Assembly: GCF_030012985.1 (NCBI RefSeq)
Contig: NZ_CP120233.1
Coordinates: forward strand, 186,001-250,000
Reading direction: 5' to 3'
Source: Microbulbifer sp. VAAF005
GTDB lineage: Bacteria > Pseudomonadota > Gammaproteobacteria > Pseudomonadales > Cellvibrionaceae
DNA: 64,000 nt
Shown: piece by piece, positions 44,258-53,987 of the stretch
Position numbering within the stretch: the stretch's first letter is position 1
How the letters are laid out: each line of letters starts with the position of its first letter
Program-made: the position numbers and the translations under genes
Notes under the pieces: model-generated
Seen by the model: the letters and a program-made list of their open reading frames with translations, nothing else
What the model was told of the DNA's origin: nothing
Database searches by the model: none

Positions 44258-45664
44258 TTAGAACGAGATGTTCTTCGGTGTGCGCGGGAAGGGGATTACA
44301 TCGCGGATGTTGCCCATGCCGGTCACGTAGGACACGATGCGATCAAAGCCCAGGCCAAAGCCCGCATGAGGCACGGTGCCGTAGCGGCGCAGGTCGCGGT
44401 ACCAGTCCAGGTGTTCCTTGGGTACATTCATTTCATCCATACGCTCATCGAGCTTCTCCAAACGCTCTTCACGTTGGGCGCCGCCGATAATTTCGCCGAT
44501 TCCCGGTGCCAGAACGTCCATTGCGGCAACGGTTTTACCATCGTCGTTCATGCGCATGTAGAAGGCTTTAATATCCTTCGGATAGTTCATCACGATAACT
44601 GGCTTTTTGAAGTGCTTCTCTGCCAGGTAACGCTCATGCTCAGAGGCCAGATCAATACCCCAGGATACGGGGAACTCGAACTTCTCTTTGCAGCTTTCCA
44701 GGATTTCAATCGCTTCGGAGTAGTTGATGCGGGCGAAATCGTTGTCGACGATATTCTCCAGGCGGCTGATAGCCTCCTTGTCGATGCGCTGGGCAAAGAA
44801 GGCCATATCATCGGCGCGCTCTTCCAGTACCGCCTTGGATACATACTTCAGCATTTGCTCGGAGAGATCGGCTACATCTGCCAGGTCTGCAAAGGCAACT
44901 TCCGGCTCAACCATCCAGAACTCTGCCAGGTGGCGAGTGGTATTGGAGTTTTCTGCACGGAAGGTGGGGCCGAAGGTGTACACCTTGGACATGGCCAGGC
45001 AGTAGCTCTCAACATTCAGCTGGCCGGATACAGTGAGGAAGCTCTCTTCACCGAAGAAGTCCTTGCTGTAGTCCACCGCACCTTTATCTGTACGCGGCAA
45101 GTTCTCCATATCCAGGGTGCTGACCCGGAACATCTCCCCGGCACCTTCACAGTCAGAAGCAGTGAGAATTGGGGTGTGCACGTAGAGGAAGCCGTTCTCG
45201 TGATAAAAACGGTGGATCGCTTGGGCGATACAGTTACGTACGCGGGCTACGGCACCACTGACATTGGTGCGCGGGCGCAGGTGAGCGTGTTCGCGCAAGT
45301 GCTCCATAGTATGGCGCTTGGGGGACATGGGATAAGTATCCGGGTCTTCCACCCAGCCGACAACCTGGACTTCGGTGGCGAGCAGTTCGATAGACTGTCC
45401 CTTGCCTTCGGATGGTTTGATGGTACCGAGGATATCTACCGCGCAGCCGGTAGTCAGGCGCTGCACTTCTGACTGGTAATTGTGCAGGTGATTCTCAGCA
45501 ACGACCTGGATCGGATCAAAGCAGCTGCCGTCGTGTACGGCCAGGAAAGAGAGGCCGGCTTTGGAGTCGCGGCGGGTTCTGATCCAGCCTTGAACGCGGA
45601 CTTCTTCGCCCTCGCGACCGCTGGATTTCAATAGGCTATCTACGGATTCGACTTTTACTGTCAT
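44258..45664 (-). CDS. asnS: asparaginyl-tRNA synthetase
   Basis: A 468-residue class IIb synthetase that charges tRNA-Asn in the cytoplasm. An N-terminal OB-fold anticodon domain ([20 protein letters not shown]) is followed by the catalytic core. Motif 2 is visible in [20 protein letters not shown] and motif 3 in [20 protein letters not shown], with [11 protein letters not shown] characteristic of AsnS rather than AspS. Length is normal. It appears monocistronic, with its own terminator. Confidence 0.97.
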   Translation of the reverse strand: MTVKVESVDSLLKSSGREGEEVRVQGWIRTRRDSKAGLSFLAVHDGSCFDPIQVVAENHLHNYQSEVQRLTTGCAVDILGTIKPSEGKGQSIELLATEVQVVGWVEDPDTYPMSPKRHTMEHLREHAHLRPRTNVSGAVARVRNCIAQAIHRFYHENGFLYVHTPILTASDCEGAGEMFRVSTLDMENLPRTDKGAVDYSKDFFGEESFLTVSGQLNVESYCLAMSKVYTFGPTFRAENSNTTRHLAEFWMVEPEVAFADLADVADLSEQMLKYVSKAVLEERADDMAFFAQRIDKEAISRLENIVDNDFARINYSEAIEILESCKEKFEFPVSWGIDLASEHERYLAEKHFKKPVIVMNYPKDIKAFYMRMNDDGKTVAAMDVLAPGIGEIIGGAQREERLEKLDERMDEMNVPKEHLDWYRDLRRYGTVPHAGFGLGFDRIVSYVTGMGNIRDVIPFPRTPKNISF

Positions 45665-45800
45665 TTTCTATCGGTTTCTCATTAGTCCGGAAGGTGGTGT
45701 TCTGTCAGCTTGCCTAAAAGTTGACCACCCCACCAAGGTGAAGTTACGGCGGGCATATTGACTGGTTGTAGAGGGGAAATCCAGTCCCTTGGCTATCGGG

Positions 45801-45838
45801 CAGCTCTTCAAAATCTCCCTAAGGACTTTGAAGAGCTG
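45801..45838 (-). terminator. hairpin after the L,D-transpeptidase gene
   Basis: CAGCTCTTCAAA (45801-45812) and TTTGAAGAGCTG (45827-45838) form a perfect 12 bp stem around a 14-base loop. It lies 26 bp past the stop of the minus-strand transpeptidase gene. No T run follows on that strand, so it may be a rho-type or stability hairpin. Confidence 0.5.
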
Positions 45839-45863
45839 TTATGGCCTCTATATTGGTGATGTC

Positions 45864-46337
45864 TCACCAGCGGATTGCAATGGGGGTGCCGATTTTTACG
45901 AGAGTCATAAACTCATCCATCTCGTCATTGGTAAGGGCAATGCAACCATCAGTCCAGTTAAAACGTTGGGTGATTGGAGCGAGCCAGCCGAGTCGATTGC
46001 GCTGGCCATGGACCATAATGAAGCCACCTGGCGAAACTCCCCGAGCCTCAGCTTGAGCGCGGTCTTCGGCATTGGGGTAGGAGATATGCATTGCCCGATA
46101 ATAAGAGGAGTCTTCTTTTTTGTAGTCCAGCGTGTAGTGTCCCTCGGGGGTTTTTTCATCGCCTTCCTGCTGCTTGTGTCCTTGGGGTTGCCCGCCGAAG
46201 GCTACATGGTAGCTCTTTATAACCTTGTCACCATCGAGCAAGTGCATTTTGTTTTCGGACTTAATCACTTCCACCAGGGTGACTTCAGCCTGGGCAATGG
46301 TGGTTAATACAAAAAGCAGAATGGTGATGTAGCGCAC
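45864..46337 (-). CDS. L,D-transpeptidase (YkuD) family protein
   Basis: A 157-residue exported enzyme that would make 3-3 peptidoglycan cross-links or attach proteins to the wall. A Sec signal occupies residues 1-17 (MRYITILLFVLTTIAQA). The YkuD catalytic signature is present: His110 in FIMVHG, then NWTDGCIALTN with nucleophile Cys132. The protein lacks a LysM or SH3 domain, like short ErfK/YafK-type members. It is upstream of asnS on the same strand but separated by 199 bp and a hairpin. Confidence 0.93.
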   Translation of the reverse strand: MRYITILLFVLTTIAQAEVTLVEVIKSENKMHLLDGDKVIKSYHVAFGGQPQGHKQQEGDEKTPEGHYTLDYKKEDSSYYRAMHISYPNAEDRAQAEARGVSPGGFIMVHGQRNRLGWLAPITQRFNWTDGCIALTNDEMDEFMTLVKIGTPIAIRW

Positions 46338-46497
46338 AGCTTGTAACTCCAGTTGGAGGTGGTTGCTTCAGGTTACTGTGATATAAATTTTCCGAATCAG
46401 CAAAAAGCGGGGCTGAATTACCTTGCCGCTAGGGTGGGGCGTTTTACTTTGGATAAGGCAGGCAGCTTCAGTTGAGTGCCTGCCAGGATGCGCTAGA

Positions 46498-46794
46498 TCA
46501 GCCGCTGGGCTTTTTCACTGTGTGTAGGACGGTGTCCTGCTCAAAGAAAACGTAGAACTCGCCGTATTCCCAGCGCGTGATAGCCGGTTCGCCAATTGGC
46601 CCCTCAATACCAAGGGGTTCTCCCAGGCGTGAGGTCACATCATGTTTTTTAAGCCCACGGACTTCTTCAATGGTGAGCTCCCCACCCTGGGTGCCTACGG
46701 GTACTTCAATGGTTGTCGCCTGGGCGCCAAAAGTAAGAAGTAGTGCCATTGAGCCAGCGAGACAATTCAATCCGCTGCGGAGTCTGCTGAACAT
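46498..46794 (-). CDS. small periplasmic hypothetical protein
   Basis: A 98-residue protein with a signal peptide (about residues 1-26, LAGSMALLLTFGAQA end) and a short mature domain, TIEEVRGLKKHDVTSRLGEP then PAITRWEYGEFYVFFEQD, whose ITRWEYGEFYVYFE pattern resembles the SmpA/OmlA or 'phosphodiesterase-like' small outer-membrane-assembly proteins. It is Cys-free, so it is not a lipoprotein. The function is unknown. Confidence 0.75.
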   Translation of the reverse strand: MFSRLRSGLNCLAGSMALLLTFGAQATTIEVPVGTQGGELTIEEVRGLKKHDVTSRLGEPLGIEGPIGEPAITRWEYGEFYVFFEQDTVLHTVKKPSG

Positions 46795-47057
46795 TTTTTG
46801 TTCTCCGATGTAGATGTTCCATTAGCCGTCCCATTAAAACAGAATTTCCGCCAATGCTCCTGTTTTTCTTCACGTTTTGGCGTCAAGAATAGAAATAAAT
46901 GCGCCTTTTGGGATGTTAGGTGCTACGAATTGACACCTATATTATTGCAGCGTTATTACATCGAATTTTGATGCGGCTGAACAGAAGACCACTTGGCTGG
47001 TTGTCTAGGCGCCTATGCTAGGCTGTTTATTATGCTTGGCTTGTCGAGCGGACAAGA

Positions 47058-48691
47058 ATGAGGCTGGTTAATACCTTTTCAATTCTCGGCCTTCTTATTG
47101 GTTCCATCTGCTTTGCGCTCTCCCTTACGCCATCCCTTGTTCCTCGCAGTGACTTTATGCAAGGAATATTGGCCGGCGTAGCGTTCTTTGTTGGCTATGT
47201 CTTCGGGGTCATTCTTAGTTGGCTCTGGAAATATCTGGGTATTCCAAATCTGGCGGTTTCTCCATGGCAGAGGCGCTTATTTGATCGGAGCGTATTGGCT
47301 GTATGTCTCTTGGTTATCCTTTTATCTCTTTGGCAGGGAGTGAGGTGGCAGAACTCGATCCGTGCTCTTATGAGCATGGAGCGGGTGGGGTCCGTAGGAC
47401 CGATTACTGTAGCTATGACTGCGCTCTTCATGTTCCTCGTGTTGTGGTGCTTAGGAAAAGGGTTTCAGCGAATAGTCCTCCTGGTGACTCGCTATGTGGA
47501 GCAGCATGTGCCGGAGCGAGTGGCGATGCTTGTGGGCGTGTTGGCGGCTGTGCTTCTTTACTGGGCTGTTTTTAATGGGGTGCTGTTGAAAGCAGGATTG
47601 TATGTGATTTCATCGACCTATCAGCGGCTAGATAATTCTTATGCACAAAGTATTCCCCCACCGGCGGACCCCAACCTTCCTGGCGGCGCCAATTCGCTGA
47701 TCAAGTGGGATGATATTGGTAATCAGGGGCGACGGTTCTTAACGCTTGGGCCGACAGAGGAGCAGATACAAGAGGTGGCTGGTTCCGCAATACAGCCTAT
47801 AAGGGTTTTCGTAGGGCTCGATAGCGCTTCGACGCCCATAAAGCGCGCTCAGTTGGCGCTGGAAGAGCTAAAAAGGGTAGGTGCATTCAGGCGTGAGATT
47901 CTGTTGGTGGCAACTCCAACGGGTGCCGGCTGGGTTGATCCGGGTGCCGTAAATTCCCTAGAGTTTCTATACCGAGGTGATACAGCTATTGTTGCGGCAC
48001 AGTACTCTTACCTGCCTAGCCCAATAGCATTGGTGGCGGACGATTTAGAGGGAATCGAGTCGGCAAGGGTGCTGTTTAAAGTTGTCTATGACTATTGGGC
48101 CGAGTTACCGGAGAATGAGCGCCCCCGAGTTTACTTGTTTGGCCTCAGTCTTGGCGCCCAGCTCTCTGAAGATTCCTTCGATTTTTATGACATTATCGAT
48201 GACCCAATTGACGGGGCTCTCTGGGCTGGGCCGCCCCTTGGTGTCGGCATATGGAGCCGGATTGTCAGGAATCGAGATCCGGGCACTCCAGCTTGGCTAC
48301 CAGAGTTTAAGGGAGGGGAGGTGGTGCGTTTTGGTAATCAATATGGGGGGTATATTGGCCGTGAGCCTTGGGGGAGTTCAGGATTGCGTTTCTTCAGCAT
48401 GCCAGTGATCCCATTGTATTTTTCAGTGTGCGCTGGGTGCTGGAAAGGCCCGACTGGCTGGATCAGCCCAGAGGGCCGGATGTGTCTCCAGACCTAGAGT
48501 GGTACCCGCTGGTCACAGGATTGCAGCTGCTTGCAGACTTAAATGTAGGGCTCGCTCCATTATCTTTTGGTCACCGGTATACCCCGCGGGGATATACCTT
48601 GGCATGGCTCGCTCTAACGGAGCCAGAGGAGTGGGATGAAGAGGCGCTGAAGCGTCTGGAGGCTCAGCTCAAGACTTACAACGTTCGGTAA
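47058..48691 (+). pseudogene. alpha/beta-hydrolase family protein (Abhydrolase_9), frameshifted at 48370-48374
   Basis: Membrane-anchored hydrolase: three to four N-terminal transmembrane helices (Abhydrolase_9_N) followed by a catalytic domain with the nucleophile elbow GLSLGA and DPIDGALWAGPP. The frame from 47058 reads through IGREPWG and then derails, ending at 48497. The expected C-terminus, HASDPIVFFSVRWVLERPDW then RGPDVSPDLEWYPLVTGLQL, is in another frame ending at 48691. One extra G in the G5 run (48370-48374) would restore EPWGEFRIAFLQHASDP in one frame of about 544 residues. As sequenced the gene is broken; a sequence error is likely. Substrate unknown, probably lipid-like. Confidence 0.88.
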
Positions 48692-48742
48692 GCTTGCCTA
48701 AATCTTTGGATTTCCTGACGTTTTTCCGTTTAAATCAACCCT

Positions 48743-49983
48743 ATGTTAAAACCTGTTCCCCTATTTATTGGTCTGCGCTACGTGGCTGCTCGCCGCAGGC
48801 AGCAGTTTATTTCTTTTATCAATGGCTTTTCTCTACTGGGGATGGCCCTTGGTGTTTTTGCGTTGATCGTTGTCGCTTCTGTTATGAACGGCTTCGATCG
48901 TGAGCTTAAAACCCGAATACTAAGTGTTGTACCTCACGGCTTTGTCGAGCGGGAAGGCGGTCTTGTGGACTGGGAGACACCTGCACGGCAGTTGGAAGCT
49001 CTGCCACATGTCGAAGCGACCAGCCCTTTTGTGAATGGCTACGCCCTCTTGAGTGCTCATGGCAGCAGTCACGGTGCCCAGTTCCAGGGTGTGGAACCGC
49101 AAGCGCTGCGCAAGGTTTCTACCGTCGGTGAGCATATGGTGATGGGCAACCTGGATTTGCTCGAGCCCCGCAGCTACGGGGTGGTTCTGGGGCGAATCCT
49201 TGCCCATCAGCTCAATGTGATTCCTGGAGATTCGGTAATACTGACCCTGCCAGAAGTCAGCGTGACCCCCGCTGGTATATTCCCCAGAACAAAGCGTTTC
49301 ACGGTTGCCGGTGTTTTCTCTGTGGGTGCGCAGGTGGATCAGAATGTCGCGCTGATCAATATTGAAGATGCTGCGCGCCTGACCCGGATGACGGGTAAGG
49401 TCCAGGGGCTGCAGTTGCGCTTTGACGATATGGACAATGCGCTGGGGCTTGTTTCTGTTTATGCAGATGAGCTGGGCGAGGGTTTTCAGGGTGAAGATTG
49501 GGGGATTCCCAGGGAAGTCTTTTCCAGGCAGTTAAAATGGAAAAGACCGTTGTCACGTTGATGCTGATGATTATTGTCGCCGTGGCCGCATTTAATATTG
49601 TCTCCGCATTAGTGTTGATGGTTGCGGATAAGCGCTCCGATATAGCGGTGCTGCGAACATTGGGGCTCACCTCACGTCAGATTATGGCGGTGTTTGTGAT
49701 TCAGGGGAGTGCCATTGGCATTATCGGCGCTTTCGCCGGTGCTGTTTTAGGTATCGTGATAGCGATGAACCTGACTGAAATGGTGACCTGGATTGAGTCG
49801 GTGGTAGGCGCCAAGATATTTGATCCCCGTGTTTTCTTTGTTAGTTACCTGCCTTCTGAATTCCGTGTCGGCGATGCGGTGGTGGTGTTAGCGGCGGCAA
49901 TTTGTATGAGCCTGCTGGCAACGATATTTCCTGCCTGGCGAGCGGCACAGATTGAGCCGGCGGAAGCTTTGCGTTACGAATAA
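48743..49983 (+). pseudogene. lolC: lipoprotein-releasing ABC permease LolC/LolE type, frameshifted at 49500-49504
   Basis: Inner-membrane permease of the LolCDE complex that extracts lipoproteins for LolA. MLKPVPLFIGLRYVAARRRQ with a first helix and a large periplasmic domain are in the frame from 48743. The last three helices (TVVTLMLMIIVAVAAFNIVS, FVIQGSAIGIIGAFAGAVLG) and PAWRAAQIEPAEALRYE lie in another frame to 49983. Adding one G to the G5 run at 49500-49504 joins them as GEDWGDSQGSLFQAVKMEK, the expected LolC sequence, giving about 413 residues. LolC is essential in gammaproteobacteria, so an assembly or read error is more likely than a real lesion. It heads the lolCDE order. Confidence 0.92.
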
Positions 49984-50044
49984 TTTATATAAGTCGGCCT
50001 GTTTTGGTGTGATTTATAGATGTTGAGAGACAGCGAATAGTTTG

Positions 50045-50797
50045 ATGAATAGTCGAGTGGAAATAGATACGGAAAAAGCGCAGCCAGCTCCGGCCCCGGA
50101 TGGTGCTGTTTTGGCTTGTCGGCAATTGCGCAAACATTATCGCCAGGGAGGTCGGGACCTGGAGGTTCTGAGTGGTGTTGAGCTTGAGGTAAAGCGGGGC
50201 GAGAAATTGGCCATCGTCGGCGCTTCTGGCTCTGGTAAATCGACACTGCTCAACTTGCTTGGTGGCCTCGATACCCCAAGCTCCGGTGAGGTCTGGGTTG
50301 CGGGTAAGAATCTCGCTGAACTCAACGCCAATGAGCGGGGCTGGTTGAGAAATAGCAGTCTCGGTTTTGTATACCAGTTTCATCATTTGCTTAACGAGTT
50401 TTCCGCCCTGGAAAATGTCGCCATGCCATTACTGATCGGCAAGCGTTCAGTTGCCGAAGCCCGCAAAGAGGCCGAGGCGATGCTCACAGCGGTAGGCCTG
50501 GGTGAGCGCATGGGGCACAAGCCATCACAGCTTTCTGGCGGTGAACGGCAGCGGGTGGCCATTGCCCGGGCACTGGTGACAAGGCCTGCCTGTGTTTTGA
50601 TGGATGAACCCACCGGCAATCTGGATCGGGCTACGGCGGCAGAGATCCATAAATTGATGGATCGCTTGAATCAGGAGATGGGAATTAGCTTTGTGATTGT
50701 TACCCATGACCCGGATCTGGCGGCAGCCCTGGATCGCTGTCTGCATCTGATCGATGGGCGGCTGACTGCTGACTGGCACCAGGGTGATCATGTTTAA
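50045..50797 (+). CDS. lolD: lipoprotein-releasing ABC ATPase LolD
   Basis: A 250-residue ABC ATPase driving LolCE. The ATG at 50045 follows a TTG. Walker [10 protein letters not shown] (about residues 58-66), Q-loop [17 protein letters not shown] signature LSGGERQ, Walker [13 protein letters not shown] and the switch histidine in VIVTHD are all intact. The FQFHHLLPEF-type segment is typical of LolD. It starts 61 bp after lolC and its end overlaps the lolE start (50784). Confidence 0.96.
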   Translation: MNSRVEIDTEKAQPAPAPDGAVLACRQLRKHYRQGGRDLEVLSGVELEVKRGEKLAIVGASGSGKSTLLNLLGGLDTPSSGEVWVAGKNLAELNANERGWLRNSSLGFVYQFHHLLNEFSALENVAMPLLIGKRSVAEARKEAEAMLTAVGLGERMGHKPSQLSGGERQRVAIARALVTRPACVLMDEPTGNLDRATAAEIHKLMDRLNQEMGISFVIVTHDPDLAAALDRCLHLIDGRLTADWHQGDHV

Positions 50798-52049
50798 GCC
50801 TCTTCCCGCCTATATTGGGCTTCGCTATGCCGGTGCCCAGCGCAGAAATGACGATTCGGCCGGTTTGGTCTCATTCATTTCCGGTTTATCGATGATTGGT
50901 TTGATCCTCGGTGTTGCCTTGATGATTGTGGTGATGTCGGTGATGAATGGTTTTGACCGGGAGTTGCGCGAGCGAATCCTGGGAATCATGCCCCATGTCA
51001 CTATTTACAACGGGAGCCCTGATGTGGATTGGGCCCAGTTGCGCCAACAATTGGTTTCCGACCCTGCGGTTCTCTCCGCGGCAGAAGTGTGGCAGGTCAA
51101 TGCGCTTGCCAGGCGTGGGGCTGAAGTGACGCCGCTGTTGGTGCAGGGGGTCAACCCGGAGACAATTACCGAAGTCTCCAATATCGGGGACTTCCTTGAA
51201 TCCTCATCCTTCGATGCCTTGCTGGACCCATCTGAACCGGGTGTGGTTCTGGGTAAAGGGCTCGCTGAGAAGTTGGGGGTTGAGGCGGGTGATTACCTTT
51301 CCCTGATTGTACCAAATAACGATAGTGCCACCGGTGCACGCAAGGCAGCCAGGGTTGCTGGATTTAAAGTGGCGCAGGTTTTTCACTCTGGCACTGTATT
51401 GGATCAATCTCTCGCCCTGGTTGCCTGGCAGCAGGCCAGGACTCTGGCTGGAGGTAGCGGTGGGGCAGGGGTCCAGTTACGGGTCAATGAAATGCTCGAG
51501 GCCAACTGGATTATGCGGCGTCTTCTGCAAGACCTGCCTCGGGGCAATTTCTACGGTACTGATTGGAGCCGAACCCACGGCAATCTCTACCAGGCTATTC
51601 AAATGTCCCGCAACCTGGTGGGGTTACTGGTTTTCCTGATTATTGCGATTGCCGCTTTTAATGTGGTTTCCACTTTGGTAATGGTGGTTATCGATAAGCA
51701 TGCTGATATCGCCATCCTCCGAACTATGGGGGCCAGTACCCGGCAGATTTTGCTGACTTTTGTGAGTCAGGGGGCGCTGGTCGGGCTTGTGGGGGCTGTA
51801 GTTGGTGGTGCGTTGGGGGTGTTGGGCTCGCTGACGGTGACCAAATTGGTAGCGGGGCTGGAGTCATTGCTCGGCATTCAGTTCCTAAAGTCTGATGTCT
51901 ATCCCGTGGATTATTTGCCGTCCCAGTTGGTATGGGCAGACGTGGCACTGGTTGTGGCGGCGGGCTTTCTGCTTAGCTTGCTGGCAACTTTGTATCCGGC
52001 CTTTAAGGCCAGTCGGGTTCAGCCGGCAGCAGCCTTGCGCAATGAGTGA
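50784..52049 (+). CDS. lolE: lipoprotein-releasing ABC permease LolE/LolC type
   Basis: A 421-residue permease, second of the pair. It begins [20 protein letters not shown]; the ATG at 50790 is an alternative start. One N-terminal helix, a periplasmic domain, then three C-terminal helices ([60 protein letters not shown]) ending [14 protein letters not shown]. The start overlaps lolD by 14 bp, and GTGA at the stop couples it to a following small gene. The reading frame is intact, unlike lolC. Confidence 0.95.
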   Translation: MIMFKPLPAYIGLRYAGAQRRNDDSAGLVSFISGLSMIGLILGVALMIVVMSVMNGFDRELRERILGIMPHVTIYNGSPDVDWAQLRQQLVSDPAVLSAAEVWQVNALARRGAEVTPLLVQGVNPETITEVSNIGDFLESSSFDALLDPSEPGVVLGKGLAEKLGVEAGDYLSLIVPNNDSATGARKAARVAGFKVAQVFHSGTVLDQSLALVAWQQARTLAGGSGGAGVQLRVNEMLEANWIMRRLLQDLPRGNFYGTDWSRTHGNLYQAIQMSRNLVGLLVFLIIAIAAFNVVSTLVMVVIDKHADIAILRTMGASTRQILLTFVSQGALVGLVGAVVGGALGVLGSLTVTKLVAGLESLLGIQFLKSDVYPVDYLPSQLVWADVALVVAAGFLLSLLATLYPAFKASRVQPAAALRNE

Positions 52050-52470
52050 GTCGGGCTGGGCTTTTGGGTAGGGTCTCAATTTTCAGAAGATATCTGCCGG
52101 TGCCCGCCGCAATTTTGGCTTGGGTGCTGGCTGCCTGTTTTACCTTGATGCTGAATGGGTGGTACCTACGGGTATTTTGTCCGCCTGATATGCGTAGTGG
52201 TTCAGTTTGCTACGCAGGGGGTGGGAGATCTGGCCCATTTGGATTGTTTCACTGGGAGCGGTGCTTTCAGCGTTTATGGTGGTGTGGGCGGCTGCGTTGG
52301 CTGCGGCTACCGCCAAAATTAAGGTGGCCCGCAAGGCTTTATTTGTTGGAGCTATTGCAGCTCTGGTGCTAGGTGCTCTTACCGAGTATTACCTGCAGGC
52401 ATTGCTGGCAATTGCCTCAGGGGCTTTTGCCTGTTGGTGCCTGCAGAGGGGTTACAGTGGGAAAAGTTAA
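52046..52470 (+). pseudogene. small membrane protein, frameshifted at 52217-52221
   Basis: A GTG at 52046, overlapping the lolE stop, opens a frame with a first helix (YLPVPAAILAWVLAACFTLM). The second frame from about 52210 reads GWEIWPIWIVSLGAVLSAFM and then two further helices (KALFVGAIAALVLGALTEYY, LQALLAIASGAFACW) to 52470. One added G in the G5 run (52217-52221) joins them as VCYAGGWEIWPIW, giving about 141 residues with four helices. No known family was recognised. The tight coupling to lolE suggests a real gene whose frame is broken in this sequence. Confidence 0.6.
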
Positions 52471-52991
52471 CTGACCGCTGATCGCCTTTGGATTCGCAAT
52501 TTCCATCTTTTCACAACGTGCCAGCGCCAGAGGGCACGCATGACAAAATAGGCCACTGTCGCAAAGAATGCCCCGGCAATCAGAGAGCCGGTAAATAGTG
52601 GCAGCCAGATCTTCCCGACTTCACTAGTCAACCATTCCCACGACAGTTCGATGCTGAAATCCACCGGTGGCGCCCCTAGAACCCAGGCGCCGAGCTTGTA
52701 AGTGCTAAAGAAAATAGCCGGCATGGTGATTGGGTTACTGATCCATACAAGGATCATTGACAAAGGTAGATTGCAGCGCAGCCAAAGTGCGAGCAGGGCG
52801 GCAATAACCATTTGCCCTGGCAAAGGGAGGAAGCTGGTAAATACGCCAACCGCAAATGCGACCGAGACTGAGTGTCGGTTCAAATGAAAAAGGTTGGGGT
52901 CGTGGAGAAGAGTCCCCAGAAATTTGAGGCCATTGTTGGCTCTAACTTCTTCGGGGCTTGGCAGCCATCGCCTGATAATACTCTTCGGCAT
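52467..52991 (-). CDS. DUF2062 domain-containing membrane protein
   Basis: A 174-residue integral membrane protein with DUF2062 features: the N-terminal MPKSIIRRWLPSPEEVRANN, then LFHLNRHSVSVAFAVGVFTS, FLPLPGQMVIAALLALWLRC and WISNPITMPAIFFSTYKLG. Three to four helices; a basic C-terminus (KRWKLRIQRR). The function is unknown; in many gammaproteobacteria the gene lies beside lolCDE and comEC, which fits this position. It converges on the small frameshifted gene (4 bp overlap). Confidence 0.9.
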   Translation of the reverse strand: MPKSIIRRWLPSPEEVRANNGLKFLGTLLHDPNLFHLNRHSVSVAFAVGVFTSFLPLPGQMVIAALLALWLRCNLPLSMILVWISNPITMPAIFFSTYKLGAWVLGAPPVDFSIELSWEWLTSEVGKIWLPLFTGSLIAGAFFATVAYFVMRALWRWHVVKRWKLRIQRRSAVS

Positions 52992-53196
52992 AACTCTGTC
53001 TGTAACCTGGGTGGTGGCAGCCTAAAACAAGCGCTGTTCCGAGGCCTGGATATTCTATCTGTGGGATTTTCCCTAAGCCCCAAATAAAGCATAGAGCGCT
53101 CGCGTTAGTCGAACAGGCTCATCTGGCGCGGGCGCTATTATGCCCACTTAAACATGGCAAGACTACTGCTCTGTTGAAAGTCACCTATTTTGCCCT

Positions 53197-53208
53197 ATTG
53201 TCAACAAT
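53197..53208. promoter_or_regulatory. upstream operator-like repeat of the prp regulator
   Basis: ATTGTCAACAAT (53197-53208) is an inverted repeat (ATTGT/ACAAT) matching the half-sites of the second site at 53280-53293. GntR/FCD proteins often bind such TTGT-N2-ACAA palindromes. The centres are 84 bp apart. Confidence 0.55.
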
Positions 53209-53279
53209 CCTTAATGTTTAATCGTAGATGCCTGCAGTTGACGAGAGAATGCTGGTGATTTAATGTCATGCCCCATTAA

Positions 53280-53293
53280 GATTGTCGACAATC
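53280..53293. promoter_or_regulatory. palindromic operator next to the GntR start
   Basis: GATTGTCGACAATC is a perfect 14 bp palindrome 10 bp before the regulator's ATG, overlapping its likely ribosome site and leader. It is the best candidate for autoregulation and control of the prp genes. Confidence 0.65.
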
Positions 53294-53303
53294 CAGGTCT
53301 TGC

Positions 53304-53984
53304 ATGACTGTAGTTGGTACTGCCGGTTCAGCTTCAGAGGAACGCCAAAGCCTTGCTGAACGCTTATTTCTGACTTTGCGCGCTGAAATTGTGGAGGGGC
53401 AAATTGCCTCTGGCAGCAAAATTAGCGAGCCGGAACTGGCGCGCCGCTTTAATGCCAGTCGCGGGAGTTTGCGCGAAGCCGTGATGCGCCTGGAGTCTTT
53501 GGGGCTGCTGGAACGCAAGGTCAATGTCGGAGCCCGGGTTGTAGAGTTAAGTGAGCGCGGCTTACTGGAACTCTATGAAGTTCGCGAAGCCCTTGAGGGC
53601 ATGGCCTGCCGTCTAGCAGCGGAACAGCGCACCGAGGAAGACCTGGTCGAGCTGCGCCAAATGCTCTATCACCATGAGCAGCAGGAAGAGCTGCAGGCCG
53701 GTAAGGCGTACTTCCAGCCGGAAGGGGATTTTGATTTTCATTTCCGTATCGTGCAGGCATCAAAGAATGATCTTCTGATCGATACCCTGTGCAATCGACT
53801 TTATTACCGTGTTCGTATGTATCGCTACCAGTTGGGGATGGCCAGTCCCCGGGCCCAACGGGCTTTCCGCGAGCACAACCATATTATTGAGGCCATTGAG
53901 GCTGGGGATGGTGAGCTGGCGGAGCTGTTAATGCGCCGGCATATCCGCGCCTCGAGAATAAACATTGAAAAGAAACTGAGGTAG
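53304..53984 (+). CDS. GntR family (FCD) regulator of the methylcitrate operon
   Basis: A 226-residue regulator with an N-terminal winged HTH (about residues 15-80: LFLTLRAEIVEGQIASGSKI, ELARRFNASRGSLREAVMRL) and an all-helical FCD effector domain (about 90-220) whose metal-binding Asp/His pattern is seen in FDFHFRIVQAS and REHNHIIEAIEAGD. It is transcribed just ahead of prpB with a three-base gap. This replaces the sigma-54-type PrpR of enterics. The likely ligand is 2-methylcitrate or a related intermediate, by analogy. Confidence 0.93.
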   Translation: MTVVGTAGSASEERQSLAERLFLTLRAEIVEGQIASGSKISEPELARRFNASRGSLREAVMRLESLGLLERKVNVGARVVELSERGLLELYEVREALEGMACRLAAEQRTEEDLVELRQMLYHHEQQEELQAGKAYFQPEGDFDFHFRIVQASKNDLLIDTLCNRLYYRVRMYRYQLGMASPRAQRAFREHNHIIEAIEAGDGELAELLMRRHIRASRINIEKKLR

Positions 53985-53987
53985 AGC

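Noticed and set aside
44366..45472. A 368-codon plus-strand frame opposite asnS
   Set aside because: Antisense shadow of a conserved synthetase gene; no ribosome site and no motif.
48370..48374. Poly-G phase variation as the cause of the frame breaks
   Set aside because: Tracts of five G's are too short for typical slippage, and one affected gene is essential.
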